Part shown: positions 7,401-16,871 of the stretch, one piece after another | How positions within the stretch are numbered: position 1 is the stretch's first letter | Layout of the letters: the number at the start of each line of letters is the position of its first letter | Source: Rikenellaceae bacterium | Lineage (GTDB): Bacteria > Bacteroidota > Bacteroidia > Bacteroidales > Rikenellaceae | Direction of reading: 5' to 3' | NCBI GenBank assembly: GCA_009783565.1 | Contig: WRDF01000012.1 | Location: 1-52,008 of the forward strand | Length of the DNA stretch: 52,008 bases | Notes under the pieces: generated by a model | Database searches by the model: none | What the model was told of the DNA's origin: nothing | The model's input: only the letters and a program-made list of their open reading frames with translations | Position numbers and translations under genes: made by a program

Positions 7401-8441
7401 ATGTTGAAACACGGCTACATATTTATATTATTGGCGACGCTGACCGCCTGCATGGAGTACGGCCCGCGCGAGCGCGAGACGTTCGAGCCGGGCGGCGCAG
7501 GCGGCCTTTTTATCGTTAACGAGGGGAATTTCACCTACGGGAATGCCACTCTTTCGTTCTACGACCCCGCGACTAACCACGTCGAGAACGACGTATTCGG
7601 GCGTGCGAACGGGATACGGTTGGGCGACGTGGCGCAGTCGATAACCATGCACAACGGGCGTGTCTATATCGTAGTGAACAATTCGGGCATAATATTCGTT
7701 ATCGACCCTGAGACTTTTCGCGTCACGGGTACGATCACCGGTCTGCAATCGCCGCGTTATATCCACTTTCTGGCCGATGATGAGGCGTACGTCACCGATC
7801 TGTACGCCTCGCGCATCGCCATTGTTAATCCGCAGACGCGCGCGATTACGGGGTATGTGGATACCGCTCCGCACCGCTCGACGGAGCAGATGGTCAGGCA
7901 CGGGCGTTACGTCTTCACCAACAGCTGGTCGCTGGGCAGTGCGGTGCTTGTCATCGACACCGACTCTGACAAGGTGGTGCATACAATAGAGGTCGGCTCG
8001 CAGCCCACGTCGATGGCTCTGGACTCGCGCGGCAAACTGTGGGTGCTTGTGGACGGCGGCTTGGAGGGTAGTCCGGCAGGACGTTCGACACCGTCGCTGG
8101 TACGTATCGACGCGGCTACGCTGGCCATCGAGCGCAGGTTCGAGTTCGCGCCCGACGACCGACCTACGCGTTTATGCCTCGACGGCGACATGCTGTATTT
8201 TCTTAATCGCGGAGTATGGCGCATGAACGTGAACGATGACCGGCTGCCGTTGCGTGCATTCATCGAAGACCGCGAAACGATCTACTACGGTATCGCCATC
8301 GACCCGGCCACGTCGGAGGTCTACGTCGCCGACGCCATCGACTACCGTCAGCAGGGCATGGTCTACCGCTACTCACCCGACGGCGAACTGCTGGATGAAT
8401 TCCGCGTGGGTATTATTCCCGGCGGGTTTTGTTTCAGATGA
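7401..8441 (+). CDS. BtuG-like surface lipoprotein, YncE/DUF5074-type beta-propeller (346 aa)
   Basis: Probable outer-surface lipoprotein: signal sequence with lipobox TLTAC (Cys17) and an acidic residue soon after. The mature part reads as a seven-bladed propeller with repeated blade ends such as IFVIDPETFRVTGTI, IAIVNPQTRAITGYV and VLVIDTDSDKVVHTI. The opening motif GLFIVNEGNFTYGNATLSFY is typical of the family that includes BtuG, the B12-capturing lipoprotein bound to BtuB in Bacteroides. Vitamin B12 binding is inferred from family and from the B12-related genes elsewhere in the window. No btuB or riboswitch is adjacent; only a repeat lies upstream. It could instead be another YncE-type surface propeller. 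Confidence 0.65.
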   Translation: MLKHGYIFILLATLTACMEYGPRERETFEPGGAGGLFIVNEGNFTYGNATLSFYDPATNHVENDVFGRANGIRLGDVAQSITMHNGRVYIVVNNSGIIFVIDPETFRVTGTITGLQSPRYIHFLADDEAYVTDLYASRIAIVNPQTRAITGYVDTAPHRSTEQMVRHGRYVFTNSWSLGSAVLVIDTDSDKVVHTIEVGSQPTSMALDSRGKLWVLVDGGLEGSPAGRSTPSLVRIDAATLAIERRFEFAPDDRPTRLCLDGDMLYFLNRGVWRMNVNDDRLPLRAFIEDRETIYYGIAIDPATSEVYVADAIDYRQQGMVYRYSPDGELLDEFRVGIIPGGFCFR

Positions 8442-8475
8442 CAGACGCGTCGTTTTCCAGCCTGCCGGATGCCTT

Positions 8476-8629
8476 GTCATTCCGAGCGAGGCGCACACGC
8501 GCCGACGAGGAATCTATCGCTCGGTTGTCTTACGAACTTATAAACTAACGATAGATTCTTCACGTTCGTTCGGAATGATAAAGTTTGGAAACCACGCGCG
8601 CGTGCTCCGCCTACGGCGTTCGGAATGAC
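8476..8629. repeat. Variant palindromic repeat ('gtcattccgag') between btuG-like gene and polA
   Basis: GTCATTCCGAGCGAGG (8476-8491) pairs with CGTTCGTTCGGAATGA (about 8563-8578), and GAATCTATCG pairs with CGATAGATTC inside. A second right end, CGTTCGGAATGACA, follows at 8617-8630 after an alternating cgcgcgcg stretch. It accounts for nearly all of the 203-nt gap before polA. A related 'gtcatcccga' version lies at 40092-40200. Confidence 0.78.
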
Positions 8630-8644
8630 AAAAACAAACAAAGA

Positions 8645-11452
8645 ATGAAAAAGCTCTTCCTTGTCGATGCCTATGCGCTGATATACAGGTTTTATTACGC
8701 GTTCATGAGTCGGCCGATGCGCAGCACCGACGGCGTGAACACGTCTCCTGTTTTCGGGTTCGTGAAGTTCCTGAAAGAGATAATTAAGCGCGAATGCCCT
8801 GAGTATCTGGGTGTTGCGTTCGACGCGAGCGGAAAGACTTTCCGCCACGAAATGTACGGCGAATATAAGGCCAACCGGCAGGAAACGCCGGAGGATATTC
8901 ACGCGGCTGTGCCTTATATAAAGGAGGTGCTTGCGGCTATGCGCATACCGACGCTCGAAATGTGCGGCTGGGAGGCCGACGATATTATAGGCACGCTGGC
9001 CGCGAAGGCGTGCGACAGCGGCGAGTTCGAAGTCTATATGGTGACTCCGGACAAGGATTTCGGGCAGCTGGTGACCGATTGCGTGCGGATCTACCGTCAG
9101 CACAGCGGCGGCGAGGGCGTCGAAATAGTGGGCAGGGCGGAGGTCGAGGCACGTTACTGCATTCCCGACCCGCGACTGCTGATAGATATTCTGGCGCTGT
9201 GGGGCGATGCGTCGGACAACATTCCGGGCGTGCCGGGCATCGGCGAGAAAACGGCGGCACGACTTGTGGCGGAGTTCGGCACGGTGGAGCAAATTCTGGA
9301 ACGCGCCGATGAGTTGAAAGGCAAACAGCGCGAGGCGATCGTCGCCCACAGCGACCAACTGCGGCTGTCGAAGCAGTTGGCAACAATCGACATCCATGCG
9401 CCTGTCGAGTTCGAGCCTGAGCGGCTGCGACTGAAAGACCCCGACTTCGGCGCACTGCGCGAGGTCTATAAGCGGCTGGGATTCAATATGTTCCTGCGCG
9501 AGATGGCGGACGCGGCGGGTTCTGAAAAGGCCGCCGAGCCGACCCCGACCGCAACTGCACCGTCCACCGCGTGGGAACAGGGTTCGCTGTTCGGTAGCAG
9601 TAGCAGCGGCGACAACGATACCAACGCCGAAACCGAGCCTACGGCCGTTTCGGATTACGAGACGGTAACCACGACCCCGCACAAATACCATATCGTGCGC
9701 GATGTCGGCGAGTTGAAAGCGTTGGCGGCGCGGTTGGATGCGAGCGATGAGTTCTGTTTCGACACCGAAACGACGGGCATCGATCCTTTGCGCTCGCGAC
9801 TGGTGGGCGTATCGTTCGCCATCGAGCCGCACGAGGCATGGTATGTGCCGTTCGCAGAGGAATATACCGAGACCTTGAAAAAAGTTTTCGCCGACGAACG
9901 CGTCGCAAAATGCGGGCATAATATAAAGTTCGACCTCATGGCGCTCGCGACGGAGGGCATCGAGGTGCACGGATTCCTCTACGACACCATGCTGCTGCAC
10001 TACCTGCTCGACCCCGAATCGCGACATTCGATGAACTACCTCGCGCGCGCGTACCTTAATTACATGCCCATCGAGATAGAAACGCTCATCGGGCGCGGCG
10101 CACGGCAGTTGACTATGGATATGGTGGCGGTCGATAAGGTTGCGGAATATGCCGCCGAGGATGCCGACGTAACGCTGCGGCTTAAACATGTGCTGTGGCC
10201 GCAGGTCGTCGAGCAGGGATTGGAGAAGCTCTATCGTCGGATCGAAGAGCCTCTCATCCGCGTGCTGGCCGACATGGAGACGGTAGGCGTGAAAATCGAT
10301 ACGCAGATACTCGCCGCATCGGGGCGCGACCTGGTCGGACAACTCGCCGCGCTCGAAGACCGTATCCGCGAATTGACGGGCGACCCTACGCTGAACGTAA
10401 ATTCGGCGCGACGGCTCGGCGAAGCCCTGTTCGAGCGGATGAAGATAGACCCGAAACCCAAACGCACCAAGACCAAACAATATCGTACTGACGAGGAGTA
10501 CCTCCAATCGCTCGCGGAGGGGAATCCGATAATCGGCCTAATACTCGAATACCGAGGGCTGCGGAAACTGCTCTCGACGTATATCGAGGCTCTGCCCAAG
10601 CTGGTAGACCCTCGCACGGGACGCGTGCACACGTCTTTCAATCAGGCGGTTACGGCGACGGGAAGGCTCAGTTCCTCGAACCCGAACCTGCAAAACATTC
10701 CGATCCGCGACGCCGAAGGGCGCGAGATCCGCCGCGCATTCGTGCCGGCCGACAGCGACCATCTGCTGCTATCGGCCGACTATTCGCAGGTCGAGCTGCG
10801 CCTGATGGCGTGTCTGAGCAACGACCCTGCGCTGCTGGAAGCATTCCGCAACGGCGAGGACATTCACAGCGCGACAGCCGCGCGGCTATTCGGCGTGCCG
10901 ATAGGCGAGGTCACGCCCGACCAGCGGCGCAAGGCAAAGACGGCTAATTTCGGCATCATCTACGGCATATCGGCGTTCGGCCTCTCGCAGCGGCTGAACA
11001 TCTCGCGTACGGAGGCCGGCGAGATCATCGACGGCTACTTCCGCGCCTATTCGGGCGTGCGCGAATATATGGAGCGCGTGATCGAAGAGGCGCGTGAGAA
11101 GGGATATGTCGAGACGCTGTTCGGTCGCAAGCGGTTTTTGCCCGACATCAGGTCGGGCAACTCCATCGTGCGCGGTCTGGCCGAGCGCAACGCCATCAAC
11201 GCGCCGTTGCAGGGCAGCGCGGCCGACATTATGAAGCTGGCAATGATCCGCGCGTGGAGCGAGATGCGCTCGCGCGGGCTGCGGTCACGCATCGTGCTGC
11301 AGGTGCATGACGAATTGGTTGTCGATATGCGCAAATCCGAACAGGAACAGGTTGTCGCCATCGTTCTCGACGCTATGCGACATGCCGCGCACCTTTCGCT
11401 GGATTTGCCTGTCGAACACGCAACGGGGCGAGACTGGCTCGAAGCACATTGA
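8645..11452 (+). CDS. polA: DNA polymerase I (935 aa)
   Basis: Replicative gap-filling and repair polymerase. Domains in order: 5'-3' exonuclease (about 1-290, with FLVDAYALIYRFYYAF, AFDASGKTFRHE and GDASDNIPGVPGIGEKTAA); a proline/threonine/serine-rich linker (about 300-345); 3'-5' exonuclease (about 350-540, starting FCFDTETTGIDP, so the first metal-binding D and E are present and proofreading is probably active); and the polymerase domain (about 580-935) with motif A LLSADYSQVELRL, motif B RRKAKTANFGIIYG and motif C LQVHDELVVD. The start at 8645 (MKKLFLVDAYALIY) is chosen over an upstream ATG at 8585 inside the repeat. A consensus promoter for frdA begins directly behind its stop. Confidence 0.97.
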   Translation: MKKLFLVDAYALIYRFYYAFMSRPMRSTDGVNTSPVFGFVKFLKEIIKRECPEYLGVAFDASGKTFRHEMYGEYKANRQETPEDIHAAVPYIKEVLAAMRIPTLEMCGWEADDIIGTLAAKACDSGEFEVYMVTPDKDFGQLVTDCVRIYRQHSGGEGVEIVGRAEVEARYCIPDPRLLIDILALWGDASDNIPGVPGIGEKTAARLVAEFGTVEQILERADELKGKQREAIVAHSDQLRLSKQLATIDIHAPVEFEPERLRLKDPDFGALREVYKRLGFNMFLREMADAAGSEKAAEPTPTATAPSTAWEQGSLFGSSSSGDNDTNAETEPTAVSDYETVTTTPHKYHIVRDVGELKALAARLDASDEFCFDTETTGIDPLRSRLVGVSFAIEPHEAWYVPFAEEYTETLKKVFADERVAKCGHNIKFDLMALATEGIEVHGFLYDTMLLHYLLDPESRHSMNYLARAYLNYMPIEIETLIGRGARQLTMDMVAVDKVAEYAAEDADVTLRLKHVLWPQVVEQGLEKLYRRIEEPLIRVLADMETVGVKIDTQILAASGRDLVGQLAALEDRIRELTGDPTLNVNSARRLGEALFERMKIDPKPKRTKTKQYRTDEEYLQSLAEGNPIIGLILEYRGLRKLLSTYIEALPKLVDPRTGRVHTSFNQAVTATGRLSSSNPNLQNIPIRDAEGREIRRAFVPADSDHLLLSADYSQVELRLMACLSNDPALLEAFRNGEDIHSATAARLFGVPIGEVTPDQRRKAKTANFGIIYGISAFGLSQRLNISRTEAGEIIDGYFRAYSGVREYMERVIEEAREKGYVETLFGRKRFLPDIRSGNSIVRGLAERNAINAPLQGSAADIMKLAMIRAWSEMRSRGLRSRIVLQVHDELVVDMRKSEQEQVVAIVLDAMRHAAHLSLDLPVEHATGRDWLEAH

Positions 11453-11483
11453 TTTGTTCTTTAATCAATTTTACGTACTTTTG
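11453..11483 (+). promoter_or_regulatory. frdAB promoter
   Basis: TTTG (11453-11456), a 19-nt spacer and TACTTTTG (11476-11483) fit the Bacteroidetes consensus. The -33 element begins at the base after the polA stop codon. The start point would be near 11488, about 18 nt before the frdA ATG. Confidence 0.75.
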
Positions 11484-11505
11484 CTTTTCGTAAAAAGCAT
11501 GAAGC

Positions 11506-13434
11506 ATGACTAAACTCGATAGCAAACTTCCGCACGGGCCTTTAGCCGAGCAGTGGAACACACATAAGGCCGATATTAAGGTCGTCAGTCCGGCCAACAA
11601 GCGCAAATTGGATGTGATCGTTATCGGCACGGGGCTGGGCGGAGCATCGGCGGCCGCATCGCTGGGCGAGCTGGGCTACAATGTCAAGATTTTCTGCATC
11701 AACGACTCGCCGCGCAGGGCGCACTCCATCGCCGCGCAGGGCGGTATCAACGCCGCGAAGAATTATCAGAATGATAACGACTCGGTATATCGGCTGTTCT
11801 ATGACACGATCAAGGGCGGCGACTACCGCGCGAGGGAGTCGAATGTCTATCGGTTGGCAGAGGTGGCCAACCCTATCATCGACCAATGTGTTGCGCAGGG
11901 CGTTCCGTTTGCACGCGAGTACGGCGGGCTGCTCGACAACCGCTCGTTCGGCGGGGCGCAGGTTTCGCGCACGTTCTATGCGCGCGGTCAGACCGGTCAG
12001 CAACTTTTGCTGGGCGCTTACGCCGCGCTGAACCGTCAGGTGGCGGCGGGGAACGTTAAGAGCTATCCGCGCCACGAGATTCTGGATTACGTCATTATCG
12101 ACGGCAAGGCGCGCGGGGTGATAGCGCGCAGCCTCGTGACGGGCGCGGTGGAGCGGCATGGCTCACATGCCGTCGTGGTGGCATCGGGCGGCTATGGCAA
12201 TGTTTTCTTCCTCTCGACGAATGCCATGAACTCGAACGGCTCGGCGGCATGGCGCGCGTATAAACGCGGCGCATGGTTCGCCAACCCGTGCTTTACGCAG
12301 ATCCATCCCACGTGCATCCCCGTACACGGCACGCAGCAGAGCAAACTCACGCTGATGAGCGAATCGCTGCGCAACGACGGGCGAATCTGGGTCCCGAAAA
12401 ATATCGAGGATGTGCGGCGTTTGCGCGAAGGCAAGATACGACCGTCGCAAATAGCGGAAGAAGACCGCGACTATTACCTCGAACGCCGCTATCCGGCGTT
12501 CGGCAACCTCGTGCCGCGCGACGTGGCATCACGCGCGGCTAAGGAGCGGTGCGACGCGGGATACGGCGTGAACGATACGGGGCTTGCTGTGTTCCTCGAT
12601 TTCGGCACGGCTATAAACAGGCTCGGCATCGACGTGATCCGCGAGCGGTACGGCAACCTGTTCCAGATGTATGAAAAGATCACGGACAGCGACCCCTATC
12701 ATGAGCCGATGATGATCTATCCGGCGGTGCATTACACGATGGGCGGCCTGTGGGTCGATTATAATCTGATGACTACCGTACCGGGCTTGTACGCCATCGG
12801 CGAGGCCAATTTTTCGGATCATGGAGCAAATCGACTGGGCGCATCGGCGCTGATGCAGGGGCTGGCCGACGGGTATTTCATCCTGCCCTATACCATAGGC
12901 GATTATCTTGCGAAAGAGATTCAAACGGCGCATATCGACACTTCTGCGCCCGAATTTGCCGAAGCCGAACGCGCGGTGGTCGAGCGCATCGACCGGCTGT
13001 TCTCCGTACGCGGCAAGCAGACCGTCGATGAACTGCATAAAAAATTAGGCCACATAATGTGGGAGAACGTGGGGATGGCGCGCAGCCGCGAAAGTTTGGA
13101 GCGCGCTATCGAAGAGGTCGCAGCCCTGCGCGAGGAATTTTGGCGCGATGTGCGCGTGCCGGGCGGCAACTGGGAGATGAATCCCGAAATTGAAAAAGCG
13201 TTGCGGCTTGCGGATTTTTTGGAGCTGGGCGAACTGATGGCGCGCGACGCGCTGAATCGCAACGAATCCTGCGGCGGTCATTTCCGCGTGGAATACCAGA
13301 CCGAAGACGGCGAAGCGTTGCGCGACGACCAACATTATGCCTACGTGGCAGTATGGGACGACGACGGCAAGTTGCATAAAGAACAACTAAATTTCGAATC
13401 GATAAAAATCGCTCAACGCAATTATAAGGAATAG
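11506..13434 (+). CDS. frdA: Fumarate reductase/succinate dehydrogenase flavoprotein subunit (642 aa)
   Basis: Catalytic subunit of the respiratory complex that reduces fumarate to succinate in anaerobic Bacteroidetes. The N-terminal FAD fold shows [34 protein letters not shown] contains the His that carries covalent FAD and the SxAxxGG block. Active-site elements include HPTCIP and [12 protein letters not shown]. The long form (about 640 aa), with a C-terminal helical extension, is the type found with a diheme cytochrome b anchor. It starts 18 nt behind a consensus promoter and is followed by frdB after 3 nt. Reductase rather than dehydrogenase direction is inferred from the anaerobic lineage. 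The expected frdC/sdhC gene is not upstream. Confidence 0.93.
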   Translation: MTKLDSKLPHGPLAEQWNTHKADIKVVSPANKRKLDVIVIGTGLGGASAAASLGELGYNVKIFCINDSPRRAHSIAAQGGINAAKNYQNDNDSVYRLFYDTIKGGDYRARESNVYRLAEVANPIIDQCVAQGVPFAREYGGLLDNRSFGGAQVSRTFYARGQTGQQLLLGAYAALNRQVAAGNVKSYPRHEILDYVIIDGKARGVIARSLVTGAVERHGSHAVVVASGGYGNVFFLSTNAMNSNGSAAWRAYKRGAWFANPCFTQIHPTCIPVHGTQQSKLTLMSESLRNDGRIWVPKNIEDVRRLREGKIRPSQIAEEDRDYYLERRYPAFGNLVPRDVASRAAKERCDAGYGVNDTGLAVFLDFGTAINRLGIDVIRERYGNLFQMYEKITDSDPYHEPMMIYPAVHYTMGGLWVDYNLMTTVPGLYAIGEANFSDHGANRLGASALMQGLADGYFILPYTIGDYLAKEIQTAHIDTSAPEFAEAERAVVERIDRLFSVRGKQTVDELHKKLGHIMWENVGMARSRESLERAIEEVAALREEFWRDVRVPGGNWEMNPEIEKALRLADFLELGELMARDALNRNESCGGHFRVEYQTEDGEALRDDQHYAYVAVWDDDGKLHKEQLNFESIKIAQRNYKE

Positions 13435-13437
13435 ACT

Positions 13438-14181
13438 ATGAAGCTCAAACTTAAAATATGGCGGCAGGCGGGTCCGAAGGCTAAGGGCGGGTTCGAGACG
13501 TACGATATCGACGGGATTTCGCCCGATACGTCGTTCCTGGAAATGCTCGACATCCTGAACAACAACCTGATACACGCGGGCAAAGAACCCGTTGTGTTCG
13601 ACCACGACTGCCGCGAGGGTATCTGCGGCGCGTGTTCGCTGCACATCAACGGCTATGCGCATGGCCCCGACAGCGAAATTACGACGTGCCAGCTGCACAT
13701 GCGTAAGTTCCGCGACGGCGACACGATAACCATCGAGCCGTGGCGCTCGGCGGCGTTCCCCGTAGTGAAAGATTTGGTGGTAGACCGTCAGGCGTTCGAC
13801 AAGATACTGCAAGCCGGAGGGTTCGTATCGGTGAACACGGGCGGCGTGCCCGACGCGAATTCGATCCCCGTTGCGAAGGACGATGCTGAGGAGAGCATGG
13901 ACGCGGCGGCGTGCATCGGGTGCGGAGCGTGCGTGGCGACATGCAAGAACGGTTCGGCGATGCTGTTCGTGGCGGCACGCGTATCGTCGCTTGCCAAACT
14001 TCCGCAGGGAAAGATCGAAGCCTCGCGGCGCGCCAAAGCCATGGTCGCCAGGATGGACGAACTCGGCTTCGGCAGCTGCACGAACACCCAAGCGTGCGAA
14101 GCCGCCTGTCCGAAAGGCATTTCGATCACGCATATCGCCCGCCTCAACCGCGAATTCCTAAAAGCGAAGCTGAAAGACTAA
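13438..14181 (+). CDS. frdB: Fumarate reductase/succinate dehydrogenase iron-sulfur subunit (247 aa)
   Basis: Electron-transfer subunit carrying three Fe-S clusters. The N-terminal [2Fe-2S] ligands lie in [16 protein letters not shown], with a fourth Cys in EITTC. The C-terminal ferredoxin domain has [14 protein letters not shown] and [15 protein letters not shown] for the [4Fe-4S] and [3Fe-4S] clusters. The gene begins 3 nt after frdA and is certainly in the same operon. Length is normal. No membrane-anchor gene follows: the next gene, metF, is convergent. Confidence 0.94.
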   Translation: MKLKLKIWRQAGPKAKGGFETYDIDGISPDTSFLEMLDILNNNLIHAGKEPVVFDHDCREGICGACSLHINGYAHGPDSEITTCQLHMRKFRDGDTITIEPWRSAAFPVVKDLVVDRQAFDKILQAGGFVSVNTGGVPDANSIPVAKDDAEESMDAAACIGCGACVATCKNGSAMLFVAARVSSLAKLPQGKIEASRRAKAMVARMDELGFGSCTNTQACEAACPKGISITHIARLNREFLKAKLKD

Positions 14182-14194
14182 GGAAACTGTTTTA

Positions 14195-14300
14195 CCGGCA
14201 GGGGCTTTCGCATTTTTTGTGAAAGCCGCAGAACGCCGCCGCCCCACGCGGCGGGACGCTACATTTAATTACGCATCCACACCGCCGGCGACGTGCTGAC
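14195..14300. repeat. GC-rich repeat (family C), copy 1
   Basis: A hairpin GGCTTTCgcattttttgtGAAAGCC (14203-14227) is followed by CGCCGCCGCCCCACGCGGCG. Copies with the same order, a variable hairpin then this GC-rich block, occur at 21344-21456 and 47624-47731, and inverted at 44893-44994. Here it fills the space between convergent frdB and metF and may serve as a bidirectional terminator. Confidence 0.8.
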
Positions 14301-14309
14301 ATGTACGCA

Positions 14310-15272
14310 TCAGAATATTTCTTTGGCTATATTATAGACATTATCGGTCTTGCCCATCGTGTAGAAATGAATTACGGGCACGCCTGCGGCACGCAGTTCG
14401 CGCGCCTGCTGAATCGCCCACTCCACTCCGACCTGACGCACCGCGCGATTGTCGCGGCATTTTTCGACCTCCGCGACCAAGTCCTGCGGCAGATCGACAT
14501 GGAACGTCTGCGGCAGCAGCGAGAGCTGTGATTTGGTCGAGAACGGCTTGATGCCGGGTATGATCGGCACATCGATCCCCGCGGCGCGGCAACGGTCGAT
14601 GAAATCGAATATGCGGCGGTTATCGAAGCTCATCTGTGTCGATATGTAGCTCGCACCCGCGTCCACCTTCGCTTTCAGCGCGCGTATGTCGGCATCGGGA
14701 TTCGGCGACTCGGCATGCTTTTCGGGGTAACCGGCCACACCGATGCAGAATTGCGAGTGATGGCACTCTTCGACCTCGCCATCTACGAAAACGCCGTTGT
14801 TCATATCGACGATCTGGCGCACCAGTTCTTCTGCATAGGTATGTCCGTCAGGCTGCGGGGTGAACGTGCGTTCGCCGCGACGATTGTCGCCGCGCAACGC
14901 CAGCACGTTCGAGATGCCGAGAAAATCCATGTCTATCAGCGCATCCTCGATGTCGTAGCGCGACAGGCCGCCGCAAATCAGGTGCGGCACTACTTCCACG
15001 CCATAGCGCTTCATAATGGCCGCCGAAATGCCCACCGTGCCCGGTCGCCGGCGAACCACACGTTTTTCGAGCAGGCCGCCCGGCCGCTCGACATATTTAA
15101 CGTCCTCGCGGTGATACGTCACGTTGATATAGGCGGGGCCGAACTCCATCAGCGGGTCGATAGCCTCGAAAACGCCTGCCACGCCGTCGCCTTTCAGCGG
15201 CGGCAGCAACTCGAACGTAAAACGGGTTTTACCTGCCGTCAGCGCGTCTTTTATTATTTCTATAACCTGCAT
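14310..15272 (-). CDS. metF: Methylenetetrahydrofolate reductase (320 aa)
   Basis: Reduces 5,10-methylene-THF to 5-methyl-THF, the methyl donor used by MetH (also in this window). FAD-dependent TIM barrel: MQVIEIIKDALTAGKTRFTF, with the catalytic Glu in FELLPP; then NVTYHRED, NVLALRGDNRR, GVAGYPEKHAESPN and YISTQMSFDN. The start at 15272 gives the family N-terminus; the frame extends upstream to 15380 only through the promoter region. The -7 box ends just 7 nt before this ATG. It is divergent from xseA, and the shared 90-bp region holds a 31-bp repeat also found upstream of rplY. Confidence 0.94.
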   Translation of the reverse strand: MQVIEIIKDALTAGKTRFTFELLPPLKGDGVAGVFEAIDPLMEFGPAYINVTYHREDVKYVERPGGLLEKRVVRRRPGTVGISAAIMKRYGVEVVPHLICGGLSRYDIEDALIDMDFLGISNVLALRGDNRRGERTFTPQPDGHTYAEELVRQIVDMNNGVFVDGEVEECHHSQFCIGVAGYPEKHAESPNPDADIRALKAKVDAGASYISTQMSFDNRRIFDFIDRCRAAGIDVPIIPGIKPFSTKSQLSLLPQTFHVDLPQDLVAEVEKCRDNRAVRQVGVEWAIQQARELRAAGVPVIHFYTMGKTDNVYNIAKEIF

Positions 15273-15279
15273 ATGTGCG

Positions 15280-15287
15280 CAAAGGTA
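15280..15287 (-). promoter_or_regulatory. -7 box abutting the metF start
   Basis: Minus-strand TACCTTTG (15287-15280) matches TAnnTTTG and ends 7 nt before the metF ATG. Transcription would begin about 3 nt or less before the start codon, giving an almost leaderless mRNA. No clear TTTG lies 19-21 nt upstream. A second candidate box, TACTTTTG (15336-15329), lies farther away. Confidence 0.5.
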
Positions 15288-15290
15288 CTG

Positions 15291-15321
15291 AGTGCCTCGC
15301 GGCACACGCATGAATGACTTT
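15291..15321. repeat. 31-bp repeat D with hairpin, copy 2 (metF/xseA divergent region)
   Basis: 29 of 31 bases match the copy at 5632-5662, with the same orientation and the same GTGCC-TCGC-GGCAC hairpin. Each copy is followed within about 10 nt by CAAAAGTA, a minus-strand -7 box. The placement suggests the repeat travels with, or regulates, divergent promoters. Confidence 0.7.
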
Positions 15322-15349
15322 TCTGATACAAAAGTAGCAAAAGTTTTCG

Positions 15350-15357
15350 TAAATTTG
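15350..15357 (+). promoter_or_regulatory. -7 box abutting the xseA start
   Basis: TAAATTTG matches TAnnTTTG and ends 5 nt before the ATG at 15363. With the usual start 4-6 nt downstream of the box, the mRNA would begin at or next to the start codon. No well-spaced TTTG was found. Confidence 0.5.
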
Positions 15358-15362
15358 CGTCG

Positions 15363-16679
15363 ATGTCCGAGCGCAAACACATAACGCTGGTTGAGTTACA
15401 GACGGCCTTGAAGCGCAAGTTGGAAGAGGCTGTTCCGTTGCCGTTCTGGGTGACGGCGGAGGTAAGCGAACTGAATGTGAACTCGTCGGGGCATTGCTAT
15501 CTGGAATTGGTGGAAAAGGGCGGCGGAAAGTTGCCTAAGGCGCGCGTAGCGGCGGTAGTGTGGCGCAGCACGTGGGGTGCGCTGCGGCCGTATTTTGCGA
15601 GCGCAACGGGAAGCGAATTGGGCGCAGGAATGAGTATCCTTGTGCGCGCAACGGTGAGCTATCACGAGCTTTACGGGCTGTCGCTGGTCATTTCGGACAT
15701 CGATCCCACGTACACGCTCGGCGACATGGAGAGGCAACGGCAGCAGACCGTGCAGCGGTTGCAGGACGAGGGTGTATTCGATATGAACCGCGAGGTGGGG
15801 CTGCCTGACGTTATGCAGCGCGTGGCGGTTGTTTCATCGCCGAACGCGGCCGGGTATCAGGATTTTATGAACGAACTCGCGGCATCGTCATACAGGTTCG
15901 AGACCGAGCTTTTCGAGGCGGTGATGCAGGGCGCGGGAGCGGAAGATTCTCTGATCGCAGCTTTGGAACGGATTGCGGCGCGGGCAGAGGAGTTCGACGT
16001 GACGGTCATAGTACGCGGCGGCGGCTCGCAAAGCGACCTTGCGGCGTTCGACTCGTATCGTCTGGCCAGCCATGTGGCGCAGTTTCCGCTAAGCGTGGCG
16101 ACAGGGATCGGACACGATAAAGACCAAAGCGTCGCCGACCTCGTGGCGAGGATTTCCTTTAAAACTCCGACGGCGGTGGCGACGTGGCTCGTCGCCGGAC
16201 TTGCCGAGTTCGAGGCATTGCTCGATGATTTTCAGGAGGATGTGACGCATGATGCAATAGCCATACTCGACGAGCAGCGGGCGCGGGTACGCGGGTGCGC
16301 AATGGCGCTGGCACAGGTTACGGGCGGGTTTGCACGCACGATAGAAGTGCGGTTGGAAAGGCTGGCAGGAGATTTGCGGCGGCGGCAGGATGCGCTGCTC
16401 TTTGCGCGGCGCACGCGGCTCGATGCGCTGTCTGCCACGCTTCGGGAGCGTGTGGCGGGCTATCTGTCTCGTGCGGGCGCGCGTCTCGAACTTGCTGCCG
16501 CAGCCACGCGCAACCGCACTCCCGACGCTATACTGTCGCTCGGATTCGCCATAGTGCGGCGCGGAGGTGTGGCGGTCACCGATGCGGCGACTCTCTCGTC
16601 CGGCGACCGGTTAGACGTGACTTTCGCCGTAGGACGCGCAACCGCCGAAGTAAAAAATATCGAAGAACATGGAAAATAA
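15363..16679 (+). CDS. xseA: Exodeoxyribonuclease VII large subunit (438 aa)
   Basis: Single-strand exonuclease subunit. The N-terminal OB fold (about 1-105) begins with the usual LVELQTALKRKLEEA and PFWVTAEVSELNVNSSGHCYLEL. The catalytic domain has VAVVSSPNAAGYQDF, VTVIVRGGGSQSDLAAFDSYRLA and VATGIGHDKDQSVADLVA. A helical/coiled tail follows, then the C-terminal LSLGFAIVRRGG block. Length is normal. It overlaps xseB by 11 bp, so the two subunits are translationally linked. The ATG is only 5 nt behind a -7 box. Confidence 0.95.
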   Translation: MSERKHITLVELQTALKRKLEEAVPLPFWVTAEVSELNVNSSGHCYLELVEKGGGKLPKARVAAVVWRSTWGALRPYFASATGSELGAGMSILVRATVSYHELYGLSLVISDIDPTYTLGDMERQRQQTVQRLQDEGVFDMNREVGLPDVMQRVAVVSSPNAAGYQDFMNELAASSYRFETELFEAVMQGAGAEDSLIAALERIAARAEEFDVTVIVRGGGSQSDLAAFDSYRLASHVAQFPLSVATGIGHDKDQSVADLVARISFKTPTAVATWLVAGLAEFEALLDDFQEDVTHDAIAILDEQRARVRGCAMALAQVTGGFARTIEVRLERLAGDLRRRQDALLFARRTRLDALSATLRERVAGYLSRAGARLELAAAATRNRTPDAILSLGFAIVRRGGVAVTDAATLSSGDRLDVTFAVGRATAEVKNIEEHGK

Positions 16680-16866
16680 AACAAGCTATTCCGACGCTAT
16701 TAATGAAATCGAGGCTATTCTTGCGCGGTTCGAGCGCGAAGAATTCGACGTGGACACGCTCGCCGCGAACGTGCGTCGGGCCACTGAACTGATCGACCTC
16801 TGCCGCAAAAAGCTCCGCAAGGCCGAAGACGACGTGGCCAAAGCGTTGAAAGACACGCGCGAGTGA
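16669..16866 (+). CDS. xseB: Exodeoxyribonuclease VII small subunit (65 aa)
   Basis: Small helical partner of XseA, with several copies binding one large subunit. The sequence SYSDAINEIEAILARFEREE, a DVDTLAANVRRATELI segment and LCRKKLRKAEDDV match the family. Length is typical (60-80 aa). Its ATG lies inside the xseA 3' end (11-bp overlap), supporting coupled translation. An alternating palindrome, cacacgcgtgtg, follows its stop. Confidence 0.93.
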   Translation: MENKTSYSDAINEIEAILARFEREEFDVDTLAANVRRATELIDLCRKKLRKAEDDVAKALKDTRE

Positions 16867-16871
16867 TTTTT

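Noticed and set aside
8477-10507. 676-codon frame antisense to polA
   Set aside because: Arg/His-rich antisense shadow beginning in polA and ending in a repeat; the polymerase domains are unambiguous on the plus strand.
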